This document shows positions 11,416-12,881 of a stretch of DNA of 12,881 bases, piece by piece (the stretch's first letter is position 1; each line of letters begins with the position of its first letter). The DNA is taken from NCBI GenBank assembly GCA_026985615.1, contig JALSQD010000036.1, positions 1 through 12,881 of the forward strand. Direction: 5' to 3'. The translations under genes and the position numbers were made by a program. Under the pieces are notes generated by a model that ran no database searches, was not told the DNA's origin, and saw only the letters and a list, made by a program, of their open reading frames with translations. The DNA is from Thermaceae bacterium. GTDB lineage: Bacteria; Deinococcota; Deinococci; Deinococcales; Marinithermaceae.

Positions 11416-12760
11416 CCCGGTGGCCTTCGCCCGTGAGGTCCTCAGGGTCCGTCCCTGGAGGCGCCAGGCCGAGGTGCTCGAGCTCGTGGCCCGCCACCCC
11501 TGGGTGGCGGCGCGGTCGGGCCATAAGGTTGGCAAATCCACCAGCGCGGCGGTGCTCGCGCTTTGGTGGGTGCTCACCCGTCCGAGGGGGCGCGTGGTGC
11601 TGACAGCGCCTGCCGACCACCAGGTCAAGAACATCCTCTGGCCCGAACTCCGGCGGCTTTACCGCCAGGCCGCCACCCCCCTTGGGGGCAAGCTCTACGA
11701 CGACCACCGCTCGGGGCTCAAATACGATGACGGGCGCGAGGTGTTAGGTCTCACCACCAACGAAGCCGAGCGCATAGCGGGGCTTTCGAGTCCGAACCTC
11801 TTCTTCGTCGTCGACGAGGCCGCGGGTTACCCCGAGGAGCTCTTTGAGGCAGTCTTCGGCAACCTCGCCGGCGGTGGTAAGGTGCTGCTTCTCGGGAACC
11901 CGACGCGCACCTCAGGCACCTTTTACGAGGCTTTCCACCAAAAGCGTGACCTCTGGGCCACGGCGCATATCTCGAGCCTTGAAAGCCCCTGCATCACCAA
12001 CGCCGAGCCCTGCGTGCCCGGCCTGGCCACGCCCGAGTGGGCCGTGCGGGCCAAGGCCCAGTGGGGCGGAGAGGAAAGCCCAATTTACCAGGTGCGGGTG
12101 CTCGGCGAGTTCCCGCGCCAGGCGGAAAACGCTGTGATCGGCCTCGAGGTCGTTGAGGCGGCGACCAGGCGCTGGGCCGAGACGCCGGACGGAGGCACGC
12201 TTGAGCTCGGGGTGGACGTAGCTCGCTACGGCGACGATCGCTCGGTGATTTTCCCCCGGCGGGGAAAGAAAGCCTTTAAGCCGGTGGTGCTTCGCAGCAT
12301 GGACGTGGTCGAGGTGGCAGGGAAGGCCCTCGAGGCCGCCCGTGCCCTGGCCAAGCCGGGGGAAAAGCCCGTGGTAAAGGTGGACGAGATCGGGATCGGC
12401 GCCGGGGTGGCGGACATCCTGAAGCGCTCCGGCGAGGTGCTGGTGGTGGCGGTGAACGTGGCCGAGCACGCCCGGGCCGAGGGGTACGCTAAGCTCCGGG
12501 ATCAGCTCTGGTTTTCCTTGCGCGACTGGCTTGCCGAGGGTGGCGCGATTCCGCCGGAGCCCGAGCTCGAGGCCGAGCTGGTGGCCCCTACATACACTTT
12601 TGACGCCCAGGGGCGCGCTAAGGTTGAGGCCAAGGACCAGATCAAGCGCCGCCTCGGCCGCTCGCCTGACCTGGCCGACGCGCTGGCGCTGGCGGTGTGG
12701 TCGGCAAAGCCCGCGCCGGCTTTCTCCAGCAAGCGCCCCAGCTTGAAGCGGAGATTCTAG
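11336..12760 (+). CDS. terL: Terminase large subunit (ATPase/nuclease)
   Basis: 474 residues, normal TerL length. ATPase domain: Walker A ARSGHKVGKST at ~59-69, adenine-side strand VVLTAPADHQ, Walker B LFFVVDEAAG with Asp160 and Glu161, and coupling motif GNPT at 188-190. RNase H-like nuclease domain: GVDVARYGDDRS (Asp294), VKVDEIGIGAG (Asp350) and SPDLADALALAV (Asp445). These acidic residues hold the two metals of the headful/cos nuclease. It packages DNA into the procapsid and cuts it. Start TTG 11336 overlaps the small subunit gene by 80 bp in another frame; starting at 11375 would still keep every domain. Directly followed by the portal gene. Confidence 0.95.
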   Translation: MRGASPASASSSVLSSARKLLARWRNDPVAFAREVLRVRPWRRQAEVLELVARHPWVAARSGHKVGKSTSAAVLALWWVLTRPRGRVVLTAPADHQVKNILWPELRRLYRQAATPLGGKLYDDHRSGLKYDDGREVLGLTTNEAERIAGLSSPNLFFVVDEAAGYPEELFEAVFGNLAGGGKVLLLGNPTRTSGTFYEAFHQKRDLWATAHISSLESPCITNAEPCVPGLATPEWAVRAKAQWGGEESPIYQVRVLGEFPRQAENAVIGLEVVEAATRRWAETPDGGTLELGVDVARYGDDRSVIFPRRGKKAFKPVVLRSMDVVEVAGKALEAARALAKPGEKPVVKVDEIGIGAGVADILKRSGEVLVVAVNVAEHARAEGYAKLRDQLWFSLRDWLAEGGAIPPEPELEAELVAPTYTFDAQGRAKVEAKDQIKRRLGRSPDLADALALAVWSAKPAPAFSSKRPSLKRRF

Positions 12761-12881
12761 ATGCCCAAGGTGCAGAAGCGGCGGGCCTACCGCGAGCCCC
12801 CGGTGGCGACCTTTACCCACTGGAGCGTGCCCCGGGTACGGGGGGCGCTTTTGCTCCTCGAGCAGGGCGACTTCTACGAGG
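12761..12881 (+). CDS. Probable portal protein, 5' end only (runs off the window)
   Basis: ATG 12761 directly follows the terL stop (TAG then ATG). The first 40 residues, ending in RGALLLLEQGDFYE, are basic at the start and then show the Leu-rich, Gly-Asp pattern seen at the start of DUF935/Mu gp29-like portal proteins. The gene after terL is the portal in most tailed phages. The ribosome site is weak (GAAGCGGAG upstream). Only 121 bp are visible, so family and length cannot be confirmed. Confidence 0.6.
   Translation, partial: MPKVQKRRAYREPPVATFTHWSVPRVRGALLLLEQGDFYE

Noticed and set aside
11912..12820. 302-residue minus-strand frame opposite terL
   Set aside because: Long antisense frames are common in GC-rich genes; the plus strand carries all terminase motifs here.

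Overview
The window looks like the left half of a temperate tailed phage or prophage from a GC-rich bacterium. The strong bias for GC-ending codons, the very frequent Leu-Glu pair CTC-GAG, the many GTG starts and the strong AAGGAGGTGG-type ribosome sites would fit Thermaceae/Deinococcota, but no host gene is present, so the host is an inference. The gene order is the classic siphovirus/lambdoid one: repressor, divergent Cro-like regulator, early small genes, replication module, resolvase, tRNA, small terminase, large terminase, portal.

Layout. Positions 1-948 hold a leftward CI/LexA-like S24 repressor (37-714), its terminator, and a divergent control region with repeated ACAAC half-sites. Positions 949-3960 are a rightward run of about a dozen small early genes, mostly joined by 4-8 bp start/stop overlaps. 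They include a Cro-like HTH protein, two micro-genes of 30 and 25 codons, a DnaJ-type zinc-knuckle protein and single-membrane-segment proteins. Positions 3960-4131 hold a series of hairpins ending in a probable intrinsic terminator, although the upstream reading frame stays open through it. Positions 4132-9752 are a second operon: a Gp3/recombination-directionality-factor-like protein, two small proteins (one winged-helix), an O-like replication initiator, a DnaB helicase, a small membrane protein, a four-HTH-domain protein and RusA. Positions 9749-10706 hold a zinc/HTH protein and a lower-GC unknown gene. Positions 10728-10862 hold an extended -10 promoter, an intrinsic-terminator hairpin and an initiator-type tRNA-Met. 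Positions 10900-12881 hold terS, terL and the start of a probable portal gene.

How the parts may work together. The repressor and Cro-like protein should decide lysis or lysogeny through the 715-948 region. The repressor lacks the catalytic serine of the S24 family (Leu148 in the GDxMEP motif), so it should not cleave itself in response to RecA. The O-like gene carries three 18-bp repeats of CCGGWCACCCATGWCCGG; one copy lies in a different reading frame from the other two, so the DNA rather than the protein appears to be conserved. This is a strong candidate for an internal, lambda-style replication origin beside its initiator and helicase genes. The promoter-hairpin pair just before the tRNA and terminase genes resembles the lambda PR'-tR' late switch, with the 9749 product as a possible Q-like regulator.

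No integrase, lysis genes, CRISPR array or insertion sequence is visible. All family assignments come from reading motifs in the translated sequence, not from database searches.
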